This document shows positions 36,469 to 46,230 of a DNA stretch of 64,000 nucleotides, piece by piece. The notes beneath the pieces are model-generated. The model was not told the DNA's origin, ran no database searches, and saw nothing but the letters and a program-made list of their open reading frames with translations. Position 1 is the first letter of the stretch. Every line of letters starts with the position of its first letter. The translations under genes were made by a program, and so were the position numbers. Source of the stretch: Lachnospiraceae bacterium (GTDB lineage Bacteria; Bacillota; Clostridia; Lachnospirales; Lachnospiraceae); contig CABJAM010000003.1 of the NCBI GenBank assembly GCA_902363555.1, positions 1 through 64,000 of the forward strand, in the 5' to 3' direction.

Positions 36469-37503
36469 ATGAATGGTAAAGAGCGCTTTTACGCGACGAT
36501 AGAGCGAAGGCCGGTGGACAGACCGGCATCCTGGCTGGGAATGCCAAGCCCCGGAGCACTGGAGAAACTGTTTGACTTCTATCAGGTGGACAATATGCCG
36601 GATCTGAAGAAAAAACTGGGGGATGATATCTACGCAGTAGAAGTGCCCTATCAGTCAGACTATGCCAATGCCATCTATGCTGCCTTTGACTGGTACAAGG
36701 ATGGCAATGTGGATGCCCAGGAGCGGACGCTGACTACACCGGGATGCTTTGCCGATGCCGAAAGCATTGAAGATATCGCTTCTTTTGAATGGCCGGAGCC
36801 GGCCTTGTACATCGACCCTGAGGAATGCAGGAGAAGGGGGGCACAGGTGCCGAAAGATAAAGCCGCCATGGCCATGCTGTGGTCGGCGCACTTTCAGGAT
36901 ACGTGCGCGGCCTTTGGGATGCAGCAGGCATTGATGAATATGGTGGCGGAGCCGGAGCTTTATCGGGCGGTGGATGATAAGGTCCTTGAATTTTATTTGA
37001 AGGCCAACGAAATCTTTTATGAGGCCACGAAGGGGCGGCTTGACGCCGTGCTGATCGGAAATGATATGGGAAGCCAGCGCGGGCTGATGGTATCGCCCAA
37101 GATGCTCCGGGACTTTGTCATCCCGGGCTGTAAAAAGCTGACTGACCAGGCGCACCGGTATGGGCTGAAGGTCATCTACCATTCCTGCGGCTCCATAACG
37201 GATATCATTCCGGATCTCATCGCGGCCGGTGTGGATGCCATACATCCGATCCAGGCGCTTGCGGCCGGCATGCAGCCGGAACTTTTAAAAGAGCGGTACG
37301 CGGATCAGATTTCCTTTTGCGGCGGTGTGGATACCCAGGAGCTGCTTGTACACGGTGATACGGAGGCGATACGCAGTAAGGTGAGAAAGCTGGCGGAGCT
37401 GTTTCCCACAGGGCTCATCCTCTCCCCAAGCCACGAGGCACTTTTGCCGGACGTTCCGGCCCAAAATGTGGACGCATTATTTGACGAGGTAAACAGATTA
37501 TGA
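36469..37503 (+). CDS. uroporphyrinogen decarboxylase-family protein (methyltransferase-like)
   Basis: A 344-aa protein of the UroD/MtaA superfamily, starting MNGKERFYATIERRPVDRP as do many non-haem members. Members outside haem synthesis are mostly corrinoid-dependent methyltransferases binding zinc through an H-x-C type site; here YHSCGSITDIIPDLIAAGVD supplies the His and Cys. No haem genes and no corrinoid protein are nearby. Its place between GH38 and GH3 genes, overlapping the GH3 start by 4 nt (ATGA), points to a step in sugar metabolism such as demethylation or decarboxylation; this is inference. Confidence 0.75.
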   Translation: MNGKERFYATIERRPVDRPASWLGMPSPGALEKLFDFYQVDNMPDLKKKLGDDIYAVEVPYQSDYANAIYAAFDWYKDGNVDAQERTLTTPGCFADAESIEDIASFEWPEPALYIDPEECRRRGAQVPKDKAAMAMLWSAHFQDTCAAFGMQQALMNMVAEPELYRAVDDKVLEFYLKANEIFYEATKGRLDAVLIGNDMGSQRGLMVSPKMLRDFVIPGCKKLTDQAHRYGLKVIYHSCGSITDIIPDLIAAGVDAIHPIQALAAGMQPELLKERYADQISFCGGVDTQELLVHGDTEAIRSKVRKLAELFPTGLILSPSHEALLPDVPAQNVDALFDEVNRL

Positions 37504-39983
37504 AAGCAGAGCAGATTGTAAAACAGTTAAGCTTAGAGGAAAAGATCGCGCTTTTGTCGGAGACGGCGCCGGAAATCAAACGGCTGGGAATCCGCCGGTA
37601 TCATCATGGCAATGAAGCGCTCCACGGTGTGGTCCGGCCCGGGAAATTTACGGTGTTTCCCCAGGCGATCGGCATGGGAGCCAGCTTTCATCCGGAGCTG
37701 ATCCGCAAGGTGGCGGATGCCATATCGGACGAGGCGCGGGCCAGGCATAATGAAAATCATGGAGAGATGGTGGGCGGCGATTTTGACGGGCTGTACAATG
37801 GACTTCTCACCTTCTGGTCGCCGAATCTGAATACGGCCAGAGATCCCAGATGGGGGCGTACCGGTGAAACCTACGGGGAGGACCCTTATCTGGCCGGAGC
37901 CTGCGGAACTGCATTTGTCCAGGGGCTTCAGGGGAACCGGGAGGACTGCCTTAAAACGGTGGCTACGCCAAAGCATTTTGTGGGAAATAATGAGGAGCAT
38001 AACCGCTTTGAATGCAATGCCGATATTCCGGAGGATCAATATTATGATTATTATTTGAAGCCCTTTGAATATGTGGTCAAAGAAGGAAAGTGCGCGGCTG
38101 TTATGGCGGCCTATAATGCGGTCAACAAAGTGCCCTGCCATGCAAACCGGGAATTGCTGACCGGTATTTTGCGAAATTTGTGGGGATTTGAGGGCTATGT
38201 GGTGAGCGACTGTGGCGCCGTATCCCATCTTCTGGACCGCCACCACTATGTAAATACACCTGCCGAAGCGGCTGCTTACGCCCTGAAAGCCGGGGTGGAC
38301 CTGGAATGCGGCTCCTGCGGAACCATCCAGCAGGTTTATCGGAATTATCTGCTCCAGGCGCACGATGAGGGGCTTGTGACAGAGCATGAGATCGAGACGG
38401 CTGCGCTTCGGGTTTTAAAGGCCAGAGAAAGGCTTGGCATTCTCGGTGAGGCGCATAGCGCTTACAGTGATCTGAGCGAATCGGTCATCGGCTGTGAAAA
38501 ACATCGGGCGCTGGCGCTTACCATGGCGGAGGAGTCTTTGGTGCTGCTGAAAAATGACCAGGTGGATGGGCGTCCCATACTTCCTGTGAGGAAGGGGCTT
38601 AAAATATGTGTGGTGGGCAATCAGTCCGATGTCTGCCAATTCGGCGATTACAGCGGAACGCCGGTGCACCCGCCGGTGACGATTCTTGACGGGCTTTACG
38701 GGGAATACCCCCAGGCAGATATTTGCTGGATACCTTATGAGAAAAACAGCGTCGGTGACACATTTGGAATACTGGAGGACGAATATCTGTTCCATATGGA
38801 AGACGGGGTAAAAAAGAAAGGGCTTTTGGGCAGGTACGATACATTGGCCACCGAAGGGCCACAGGATCGTGTGGATGGGCGCATTGATTTTGAATGGGAG
38901 AATATGGCCCCCGATCCGCTCATACAGCGTGAGCACTTTCATATCCAGTGGAATGGACTGCTGGTGCCCAAAACAAGCGGAACCTATGAATTTAGTGTGC
39001 GCGTCAATGCAAAGGAATGCGCCTGCAAGGGCAGATACCGTCTGTATCTGGACAATGCGCCTGCCCATCTGGGGGAATTTTATCTGGAAGGCGGCCGGGC
39101 TTATGCCATCTGCCTGGATTATACAAATACCGGAAGCCGGCCATCCGCAGCTCTTTTATGGAAGAAAAAGGATATGGCGCATACCGGGCGTTTTGCGAGG
39201 GAAATCGCAGCCGCCGCAGATTGTGATGTGGTGCTGGCCTGCGTGGGTCTTGGAACCGAGTATGAGGCGGAGGGAAGGGATAAGACGGATCTGAACCTGC
39301 CCGCAGAACAGATGGAGCTTTTAGAAGCCGTATGGAAGGCAAATCCAAATCTGATCGTGACGCTCTATAATGGTTCCTCCCTGACGATCCCGTGGATTCA
39401 GGAGCATGCCAAGGGGATTTTAGAGTGCTGGTATCCGGGGGAAGCGGGCGGCCTGGCCATTGCCCGTACCATTTGCGGCAAGGTAAACCCCAGCGGCCGG
39501 CTCCCTCTGACCTTTTACCGGGATGCCGGGGATCTGCCATCTTTTCAGTGCTATGATATCTCACAGGGCTTTACCTACTGGTATGCAAAAAATGTGCTCT
39601 ACCCTTTCGGTTATGGGCTGAGCTATACAAAATTCGGCTATTCGGAATTTACACTTTCAGAAGAAGGGGAAGCACTGACCGGATCGGTTGTTGTAACGAA
39701 TGAAGGAGAAATGGCGGGCTATGAGGTGGTGCAGGTCTATGCCAGGTACATGGCGGCGGATGCACCAGGAAAGCTGGCGGCGGTGGATAAGATCTGGCTG
39801 GAGGCCGGTGAATCCAAAAGGGTGGATCTTAATATACCGGACTGCCGCCTGGAGGTCTATGACAAGGCGTGCGGGCGCAGTAAAGTCATGGAAGGGCGGT
39901 ATGAGCTGAGTGTGGCGGGGAACGCCAAACAGCAGTTTATAAAGCTGGAGAGGATACGGGTAGGACAGAAATGGAAAAAGTAA
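37500..39983 (+). CDS. GH3 beta-glucosidase with PA14 insertion
   Basis: Cytoplasmic 827-aa GH3 enzyme. The (beta/alpha)8 domain has the strand GYVVSDCGAVSHLL with nucleophile Asp at about residue 237. In the C-terminal domain a PA14-like module is inserted (about 435-565, LLGRYDTLATEG to SGTYEFSVRV), a common variant in beta-glucosidases that shapes the substrate entrance. The chain ends with a fibronectin-type domain (GYEVVQVYARY). Beta-glucoside or beta-xyloside hydrolysis is expected. It is translationally coupled to the UroD-like gene upstream and overlaps the next gene by 13 nt. Confidence 0.92.
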   Translation: MKAEQIVKQLSLEEKIALLSETAPEIKRLGIRRYHHGNEALHGVVRPGKFTVFPQAIGMGASFHPELIRKVADAISDEARARHNENHGEMVGGDFDGLYNGLLTFWSPNLNTARDPRWGRTGETYGEDPYLAGACGTAFVQGLQGNREDCLKTVATPKHFVGNNEEHNRFECNADIPEDQYYDYYLKPFEYVVKEGKCAAVMAAYNAVNKVPCHANRELLTGILRNLWGFEGYVVSDCGAVSHLLDRHHYVNTPAEAAAYALKAGVDLECGSCGTIQQVYRNYLLQAHDEGLVTEHEIETAALRVLKARERLGILGEAHSAYSDLSESVIGCEKHRALALTMAEESLVLLKNDQVDGRPILPVRKGLKICVVGNQSDVCQFGDYSGTPVHPPVTILDGLYGEYPQADICWIPYEKNSVGDTFGILEDEYLFHMEDGVKKKGLLGRYDTLATEGPQDRVDGRIDFEWENMAPDPLIQREHFHIQWNGLLVPKTSGTYEFSVRVNAKECACKGRYRLYLDNAPAHLGEFYLEGGRAYAICLDYTNTGSRPSAALLWKKKDMAHTGRFAREIAAAADCDVVLACVGLGTEYEAEGRDKTDLNLPAEQMELLEAVWKANPNLIVTLYNGSSLTIPWIQEHAKGILECWYPGEAGGLAIARTICGKVNPSGRLPLTFYRDAGDLPSFQCYDISQGFTYWYAKNVLYPFGYGLSYTKFGYSEFTLSEEGEALTGSVVVTNEGEMAGYEVVQVYARYMAADAPGKLAAVDKIWLEAGESKRVDLNIPDCRLEVYDKACGRSKVMEGRYELSVAGNAKQQFIKLERIRVGQKWKK

Positions 39984-42046
39984 TACTTTCTGGCGGAAGG
40001 TATGGAAATACAGTATTTGAAGCCGGAGACGGGCGGATCATGCTCAGCGCCCTGTTCGGAATGCCTATGTATACGCCGGATGTCAGTGGACCGGAACGTT
40101 TGCAGGGGATCACCGACAGTGATTTTTCACTGGATGGGCAGGGAACGAGCAGGATGATCCTGGAGCGCTGGGAGAAAAGCGCCGGTGAACTTCAGGTGAA
40201 TTTTGGCCTGGAGGGTTCCGGGATTAAAATAAAGAGTTTATGGCGTGTGGATACGGAGCTTGGAATTTTAAGCCGGAAGGACTGGGTGGAAAATACAGAT
40301 GCGCGCCCGGTTACCGTATATCGCTGCCAGCCCAGGTTTTTGTTTGCACCGGCGGAGTATGACTGCTATGTTCAAAATAGTACATGGTGCTATGAAAATA
40401 TAGGCGGCTGGGAGCCGGTGGGCCGCTCGGGCGTTTTGTTACAGTGTGAGGGTGGCCGGACGACCCAGGGAGCGTCGCCCATGCTGGGGCTTCGGAATAC
40501 GAGGCTGGGCAGGGGCGTGGTGTTTCATATCATCCCAAAAGGAAACTGGGAGATCCGTCTGCAAAAGGCCAGTGCCGGTGTCGGCCCTCAGGGCAGTGCG
40601 GTGACCGCGGTCCGTCTGGGCCAGTCGGGCGACGGATTTGCGTGCCGTATCCAGCCGGGGAAATGTCTGGAATTTCCAGAGGTGCTTGTGCAGAGCCTTC
40701 CGGATGGCAGCCTTTTTAAGCAGGTGCAAAACCTGCAGCTCTGGCTGAAGGGATATGAACGCCCCGGCCGATGTATGCACCGTGTTGTGTATAATCCGTG
40801 GTTTAACTGCTTTGACGATATAAAGGTGGACGAGCTTTTACGGTATGCCCGGGCGGCAAAGAAGCTGGGCTGTGAAATTTTTGAAGTAGATGCGGGCTGG
40901 TACGGACAGGGTGCGGATTGGAGCTGCTGCGTGGGCGACTGGCGGGAAAAGTTAGACGGCGCTTTTTATGGAAAGCTGAAGGACTTTTCGGATCAGGTCC
41001 GCAGCCTGGGCCTGGGCTTCGGCCTTTGGATGGAGCCGGAGCGGATCATGGGCGGCGCGCCCATGAGAAAGCAGCATCCGGAATGGTTCGCCAGAGGAAG
41101 CAGCGGCGGCTACTATCCAAGACTATGGGAGGAGCAGCCCTATAACTATATAAAATCTGAAATTTTACGGCTGATCGAGACGTATGCGCTGGCCTGGCTG
41201 AAAATGGATTTTAATTTTGAACTGGAGGAAGATGAGACACGGTCCGGATTTTTGTACTACTATGAAAGTCTCTACAGGCTTATGGATGAGATCAAGGCTC
41301 TCCATCCCGAGGTATTCCTTGAGGCCTGCGCTTCCGGCGGCCTGCGCACGGATATCAATACGATGCTGCATTTTGACGGCCACTTTATCTGTGATAATGT
41401 GAACCCCTATGATGGACAAAGTATGTATGAACAGCTTCTTGTGCGGACCTTCCCCACAAAGGTTTATCAGTGGATGGCCGTACAAAAGGGGGCGGATATC
41501 CCGGCGTATTTCCGTGAAGTCTCGGATGTGGAAAAGACGGTCATGGTTCCGGCGGCTCCCGGCGCGGGCTTTGCTGATTTCGAGCGGATCGATATGGATT
41601 TCCTCTGTAAGCTGATGATCAAAGGGATGTTTGGCATCAGCGGCGATATTACGACGCTGGATGAAGCCGATCAGGAAGTGCTTGCGGGCTACATAAGCGT
41701 TTACAAAAAGATCCGGCCGCTGCTCATGGAGAGTATCGTTACTATGGATGGGGAGCCGGGAAATATCGGTGATCGGGATCGCTGGAGTGTTCTGGAATAT
41801 TATGAGAAGGAACGGGATGAATCGCTGATCTATGTCTACCGCTTTGGTGATATCCGCAGCAGTCATCAGGTATTTCCCGCGCATATCCGCCCCGAAGGAC
41901 GGTACCGGGTGAGCAAAACTGAGGAAAGCATGGAGATGACGGGGGAAGCGCTTTTAGACCGGGGCATCGGGGTGGAACTTCCAAAACGAAATTCCGGCGC
42001 GATCCTTCACATTTGCAGGATGGGAGAGAATGGATATGAGATTTAG
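39971..42046 (+). CDS. GH36 alpha-galactosidase
   Basis: 691-aa cytoplasmic alpha-galactosidase. The N-terminal beta-sandwich leads to a barrel with VDAGWYGQGADW, LGFGLWMEPERI, the nucleophile strand WLKMDFNFE (Asp about 413), EACASGGLRTD and FICDNVNPYDGQ, where the second acidic residue acts as acid/base. These motifs are all in place and the length is typical. It would remove terminal alpha-galactose from imported oligosaccharides. Start and stop both overlap neighbouring genes. Confidence 0.9.
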   Translation: MEKVILSGGRYGNTVFEAGDGRIMLSALFGMPMYTPDVSGPERLQGITDSDFSLDGQGTSRMILERWEKSAGELQVNFGLEGSGIKIKSLWRVDTELGILSRKDWVENTDARPVTVYRCQPRFLFAPAEYDCYVQNSTWCYENIGGWEPVGRSGVLLQCEGGRTTQGASPMLGLRNTRLGRGVVFHIIPKGNWEIRLQKASAGVGPQGSAVTAVRLGQSGDGFACRIQPGKCLEFPEVLVQSLPDGSLFKQVQNLQLWLKGYERPGRCMHRVVYNPWFNCFDDIKVDELLRYARAAKKLGCEIFEVDAGWYGQGADWSCCVGDWREKLDGAFYGKLKDFSDQVRSLGLGFGLWMEPERIMGGAPMRKQHPEWFARGSSGGYYPRLWEEQPYNYIKSEILRLIETYALAWLKMDFNFELEEDETRSGFLYYYESLYRLMDEIKALHPEVFLEACASGGLRTDINTMLHFDGHFICDNVNPYDGQSMYEQLLVRTFPTKVYQWMAVQKGADIPAYFREVSDVEKTVMVPAAPGAGFADFERIDMDFLCKLMIKGMFGISGDITTLDEADQEVLAGYISVYKKIRPLLMESIVTMDGEPGNIGDRDRWSVLEYYEKERDESLIYVYRFGDIRSSHQVFPAHIRPEGRYRVSKTEESMEMTGEALLDRGIGVELPKRNSGAILHICRMGENGYEI

Positions 42047-44078
42047 ACAGGTACATTTGGATTTTCATACATCCGAGTGGATAGACCATATTGGAAGTGA
42101 ATTTGATCGGAAGGACTTTCAGGAGAAGTTAATACGGGGGCATGTGGATTCCATTACCCTGACGGCGAAGTGCGCCCACGGCTGGTCCTATTGCAGCAGC
42201 CAGACCATCGAGCGTCACCCCCATTTGAAGTTTGACCTTTTAAAAGAGATGATCGACGCAGCCCATGAGATCGATGTAAAAACACCGGTATACGTGTCCG
42301 TGGGGCTGGATGAAAAATCGGTGAGGGATCATCCGGAATGGCTGATCCGGGGAGCAGATGAGCGGACGACCTGGGTCGCCAGCCTGGCAGATGCCGGGTG
42401 GCACCGGTTCTGCCTGAACAATCCATATCAGGAAATCGTGCTGGAGCAGATTCGGGATGTGGTGGAGCATTATGACCTGGACGGTCTGTTTCTGGACGTG
42501 TCCAGCGCGATTCCCTGTCATTGCCAGTCCTGCGTAAAAACGTTGATTTCCCGGGGGCTGGACCCGTGGGATGGGGAAAATACATGGAATCTGGCGGAGG
42601 AGGTTTTTACCCGCTTTGCCGGACGGGTGGAAAAGCTGGTCCACGGACGAAAGCCAGGGCTTCCCATATTTCACAACGGCGGCCATATCCAAAGAGGCCG
42701 CAGGGATCTGGTGGCGAAAGATACCCATCTGGAGCTGGAGAGCCTTCCCACCGGCGGCTGGGGATACGACCATATGCCATTGTCTGCCCTATATGTTAAA
42801 AATCTTGGTAAGGAATATCTGGGCATGACCGGAAAGTTTCATACGGCCTGGGGCGAGTTTGGCGGCTACAAGCATCCCAATGGACTTCGCTATGAGGTAT
42901 CCCAGTATCTGGCCTATGGGGCCGGCTGCTCCATCGGCGATCAGATGCATCCGGATGGGTCCATGGATGCGGCCACCTATGAGCTGATCGGCAATGCCTA
43001 TGGCGAGGTGGAAGCCAAGGAAGCTTATGTGAGAGATACCCGGCTTGTTCAGGATATTGCCATCCTTTCCCTGGAGGCCATCGGCTCGGCCAGACGCCAG
43101 CATAATCTTGTGGCTATGGCTGAGAAAGTCACGTTGAACGAAGAATATTATACAGAAAATCTGATCTCAGCGGCAGTCCACAGCGATGTGGGGGCATTGC
43201 GGCTGCTGAGGGAATGCGGATACCTGTTTGACATTATCGATACGGAGATGGATTTTAACGCCTACAAAGTGCTTCTTATTCCGGACTATGGAACCATTGA
43301 CCGGGAGCTGGAAGAAAAGCTCACGGCGTATATGAGCCAGGGCGGGCGTTTATATTTGAGCGGATCTTCGGGCAAAAGGGAGGACTCTGGCGAATTTATG
43401 TCAGGAATCCCTCTGGAATATCAGGGGCCGGCCGAGTATGAGCCGATGTATTTAAAGCCCTCGTTTAAGCTTGAAAACTTTGAAAACAGCGCCTTTGTCG
43501 TGTACGGTAAGGCCTGCGCGGTGGAGGCAAAGCCGGATGCCGGCGTACGGCTGGATGCGCAGTTCCAGGCGCCCTATTTTAACAGGACGCCGCTGCATTT
43601 TTGTTCGCATGTACATGCGCCCTGCTGCAAGGAATATTATAAATCAGCGATTTTTGGCAATGACCAGTTTGTCTACGTTGCATTTCGGATGTTTGAAGAA
43701 TATAAGGAGAACGGCAGCTTTATCGTCAAGGAGGTTTTCCGCCATACGATGGATACTCTGTTAAAAGAGGATAAGACACTGTATACGACACTGCCCTCCC
43801 AGGGCGTAGTGACCCTGGCCAAAAGCATTCGGGAAAATTATTATATCCATCATCTGCTCTATGCAGTACCTGTACGGCGGGGGGAGGATATCGAGATTAT
43901 TGAGGATATAGTTCCGGTTTACGATATAAGTGTCAGGCTCCGGCTATCGGAGAAAATCACCGGTGTCCGTCTGGTACCTCAAAATGAAGCGCTTCCCTTT
44001 GAACAGGATGGGCAGGTGCTGCGCTACACGGTACCAAGGCTGGAATGCCATCAGATGGTGATGATAACTTTTGAATAA
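42030..44078 (+). CDS. GHL6-type putative glycosidase with GH42-like trimerisation domain
   Basis: 682-aa protein beginning MDMRFRQVHLDFHTSEWIDHIG, characteristic of the hypothetical glycosyl hydrolase 6 group. A TIM barrel (DSITLTAKCAHGWSYC, DLDGLFLDVSSAI, HTAWGEFGG) is followed by a Rossmann-like middle domain (YKVLLIPDYGTIDRELEEKL) like that of GH42 beta-galactosidases and related fucosidases. Activity has not been established for close relatives known to me. ATG 42030 or 42036 are both possible after GGATGGGAGAG. It overlaps the GH36 gene by 17 nt. Confidence 0.7.
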   Translation: MDMRFRQVHLDFHTSEWIDHIGSEFDRKDFQEKLIRGHVDSITLTAKCAHGWSYCSSQTIERHPHLKFDLLKEMIDAAHEIDVKTPVYVSVGLDEKSVRDHPEWLIRGADERTTWVASLADAGWHRFCLNNPYQEIVLEQIRDVVEHYDLDGLFLDVSSAIPCHCQSCVKTLISRGLDPWDGENTWNLAEEVFTRFAGRVEKLVHGRKPGLPIFHNGGHIQRGRRDLVAKDTHLELESLPTGGWGYDHMPLSALYVKNLGKEYLGMTGKFHTAWGEFGGYKHPNGLRYEVSQYLAYGAGCSIGDQMHPDGSMDAATYELIGNAYGEVEAKEAYVRDTRLVQDIAILSLEAIGSARRQHNLVAMAEKVTLNEEYYTENLISAAVHSDVGALRLLRECGYLFDIIDTEMDFNAYKVLLIPDYGTIDRELEEKLTAYMSQGGRLYLSGSSGKREDSGEFMSGIPLEYQGPAEYEPMYLKPSFKLENFENSAFVVYGKACAVEAKPDAGVRLDAQFQAPYFNRTPLHFCSHVHAPCCKEYYKSAIFGNDQFVYVAFRMFEEYKENGSFIVKEVFRHTMDTLLKEDKTLYTTLPSQGVVTLAKSIRENYYIHHLLYAVPVRRGEDIEIIEDIVPVYDISVRLRLSEKITGVRLVPQNEALPFEQDGQVLRYTVPRLECHQMVMITFE

Positions 44079-44106
44079 GGGATTGACGGGCAAAGGAGAA
44101 AAATAT

Positions 44107-45216
44107 ATGAGAGATTTTTACCAATTTCAGGAAGATGTGCTGGATCAAAAGGCCGGAGGCCGGATTTTATGGCAGCCAAGAATCGGATGCTGGTATGACG
44201 ATAAAATATACGCCGGAGAAGAACTTCCGGGAGTATTTAAGGGGATGGATCTGCCGCAGGTCTACCGGGAGCTGGACTGCTCCAACCGTATTTATGAATA
44301 TAATGGTTCCTTCCGGCTTGTGGAGGATGAGACGATCAAACGGACAAAAACCAGGATATCTCAATATGAAACCGAAGAAACCATAGAAACTCCGGTGGGA
44401 ACGCTGTCCTGCATTATGATGGGCAACTCGTCCAATGGCGGCGTTTACCCGAAAAAGTGGTGGGTTTCCTCCGAGGAAGAGCTGGAGATCATGTCCTATG
44501 TGCTGGACCATCAAAGCTGGGAATGGGATGAGGACTATTACCAGAGCGTTCAGAAAAAGTGGGGCAGGATCGGGGCTCCGGTAATGTTTATGCCGAGAGT
44601 GAATATACAGTATTTGTACATTGATCTTATGGGTGTGGAGGAAGCCATTTTTGCCCTGACCGATTACCCGGAGACTGTGGAGTCCTTTTTCGAGGTGCTT
44701 GAGAGAAATCAGGAGCGGCTGATCCGGGTCATTAACGAAAGCCCGATCAAAATGATCAATTTTGGCGATAATCTGCACTGCGGACTATTACCGGACCGGT
44801 ATTTTGAAAAATATGTCCTGCCGGCCTATCAAAAACGGTGCAGGCTGCTGCATGAAGGGAACAAGTTTGTGACCTCCCACTGGGATGGGGATACGAAGTT
44901 TCTTCTCAAGTATGCAAAGGCGACGGGCCTGGACGGGATCGAGGCGATCACGCCAAAGCCCCAGGGTGATGTAACGCTTAAGGAAGTAAAGGAAGCATTG
45001 GGCGATCAGGTATGGCTGGTGGACGGGATCGCAGCCACCCTTTTCAATGAAGAATATCCGGAAGCAGCGCTGATGGCTCAGGTAAAGGAATGCATCGACC
45101 TGTTTGCGCCGCGGCTCATCCTCGGCATCTCCGATGAGCTGTCCTCCACAGGCGATATTGAGCGGGTCCGCGCCATCGGGAAGCTTGTTGATGAGTATAA
45201 TGATTCCATTAAATAA
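44107..45216 (+). CDS. uroporphyrinogen decarboxylase-family protein, second copy
   Basis: 369-aa UroD-superfamily protein, clearly diverged from the one at 36469: it carries INFGDNLHCGLLPDRYFEKYVLPAYQKR and VTSHWDGDTKFLLKYAKATGLD, where HxD replaces the HxC site of the first copy. That change suggests a different chemistry or loss of zinc binding. ATG 44107 is chosen after AAAGGAGAAAA. It is the last enzyme-type gene of the operon, followed by an AraC regulator. Function unknown. Confidence 0.7.
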   Translation: MRDFYQFQEDVLDQKAGGRILWQPRIGCWYDDKIYAGEELPGVFKGMDLPQVYRELDCSNRIYEYNGSFRLVEDETIKRTKTRISQYETEETIETPVGTLSCIMMGNSSNGGVYPKKWWVSSEEELEIMSYVLDHQSWEWDEDYYQSVQKKWGRIGAPVMFMPRVNIQYLYIDLMGVEEAIFALTDYPETVESFFEVLERNQERLIRVINESPIKMINFGDNLHCGLLPDRYFEKYVLPAYQKRCRLLHEGNKFVTSHWDGDTKFLLKYAKATGLDGIEAITPKPQGDVTLKEVKEALGDQVWLVDGIAATLFNEEYPEAALMAQVKECIDLFAPRLILGISDELSSTGDIERVRAIGKLVDEYNDSIK

Positions 45217-45232
45217 GAGGTATCAGAGTGTT

Positions 45233-46072
45233 ATGGGTACTATGTTTTTGAAGGGTGGGGGTGCACTGGGTTACGAATGCTGCGGAAGCTTTCGGGCGCC
45301 CGGCGAGGAATGGATTCACCTTACAAGGCATCTTACGAATTATGAATTGCTTGTGGTTACGGAAGGAACCTTATATATTGCGGACGCGCGGAAGCAGTAT
45401 GAGGTCCATGAAGGGGAGTACCTTTTGATGGAACCGACCCCTCTGCAGCATGGCTATCGTAAAAGCCGGTGCGCCTTTGACTGGCTGCATCTTGAAATGC
45501 GAATGTCCAAAACGGCAGCCGGCCCCGAAACACTGGAAACAGACCCGATCGTACTGTCCGGCTGCGGCCGCCTTGTTTATCCTGAACGGGTTGTCAATTT
45601 ATTAAAGCAGCTTCAGGAATCGTCCAGAGCCTACCGGAATACCGAACTCAATGACTGTCTTTCGGAGGCGGTGCTCAGAGAGATCAGTTGTCAGGAATCT
45701 ATTTATCAGGGCGCCGGCGGCCACGGAAGCTCCATCGGGATCTTTGATGATGTTGTGGATTTTATTCATTATAATATCGGAGAAAACATCAGAGTTTCCG
45801 ATATGGCGGCACATTTTGGCTATAACAGCAAGTACCTCACGGCCATGTTCAAAAAGCACAGCGGGGTGACGATCAAGAAGTATATTTTGCAGGCAAAGAT
45901 GGAGAGCGCTATGGCGGAGCTTGCGGATACGAGCCATTCGGTGTCGCAGATCGCTTATGGGCTGGGGTTCCAGGATGTACATAATTTTACAAATGCTTTT
46001 AAGAAGGTGGTGAGATTGTCGCCAAGCCAGTACAGGGAGAAATATTCCGAAAAACGAATAGAGAATGCGTAG
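45233..46072 (+). CDS. AraC-family transcriptional regulator
   Basis: 280-aa regulator with an N-terminal cupin domain (YELLVVTEGTLYIADARKQY, EGEYLLMEPTPLQHGY) and a C-terminal double helix-turn-helix (VSDMAAHFGYNSKYLTAMF; VSQIAYGLGFQDVHNFTNAF). It ends the glycan operon and probably regulates it together with the divergent AraC gene at 21357. The frame opens upstream inside the UroD-like gene; ATG 45233 gives the expected family N-terminus, although ATG 45200 cannot be excluded. Confidence 0.88.
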   Translation: MGTMFLKGGGALGYECCGSFRAPGEEWIHLTRHLTNYELLVVTEGTLYIADARKQYEVHEGEYLLMEPTPLQHGYRKSRCAFDWLHLEMRMSKTAAGPETLETDPIVLSGCGRLVYPERVVNLLKQLQESSRAYRNTELNDCLSEAVLREISCQESIYQGAGGHGSSIGIFDDVVDFIHYNIGENIRVSDMAAHFGYNSKYLTAMFKKHSGVTIKKYILQAKMESAMAELADTSHSVSQIAYGLGFQDVHNFTNAFKKVVRLSPSQYREKYSEKRIENA

Positions 46073-46077
46073 GTGCG

Positions 46078-46140
46078 CGGGTTTGTATTCCCATGGATTT
46101 CTGAATGTCAGAATGTCTTGGGGGTACAAACCCGTTTTTT
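46078..46140 (+). terminator. intrinsic terminator of the glycan operon
   Basis: CGGGTTTGTA (46078-46087) pairs with TACAAACCCG (46125-46134), with extra pairing of cccat/ggggg inside, followed by seven T. It closes the ~23.6 kb operon. Confidence 0.9.
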
Positions 46141-46157
46141 GTTGCCGATACAAAACC

Positions 46158-46195
46158 TTGACAAAATGCGTTATCTGTTATATCATAACTATAAC
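46158..46195 (+). promoter_or_regulatory. promoter with overlapping palindromic operator
   Basis: TTGACA (46158-46163), a 17-nt spacer and TATCAT (46181-46186). A perfect inverted repeat GTTATA-N7-TATAAC (46177-46195) covers the -10, a position suited to repression by the GntR protein encoded just downstream. Confidence 0.75.
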
Positions 46196-46230
46196 AAAAA
46201 CATATGAGACAAAGGATATGGTGAGGTCGT

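Noticed and set aside
36469..37503. hemE for haem synthesis
   Set aside because: Sequence and setting in a glycan operon fit methyltransferase-like UroD relatives better, and there are no other haem genes.
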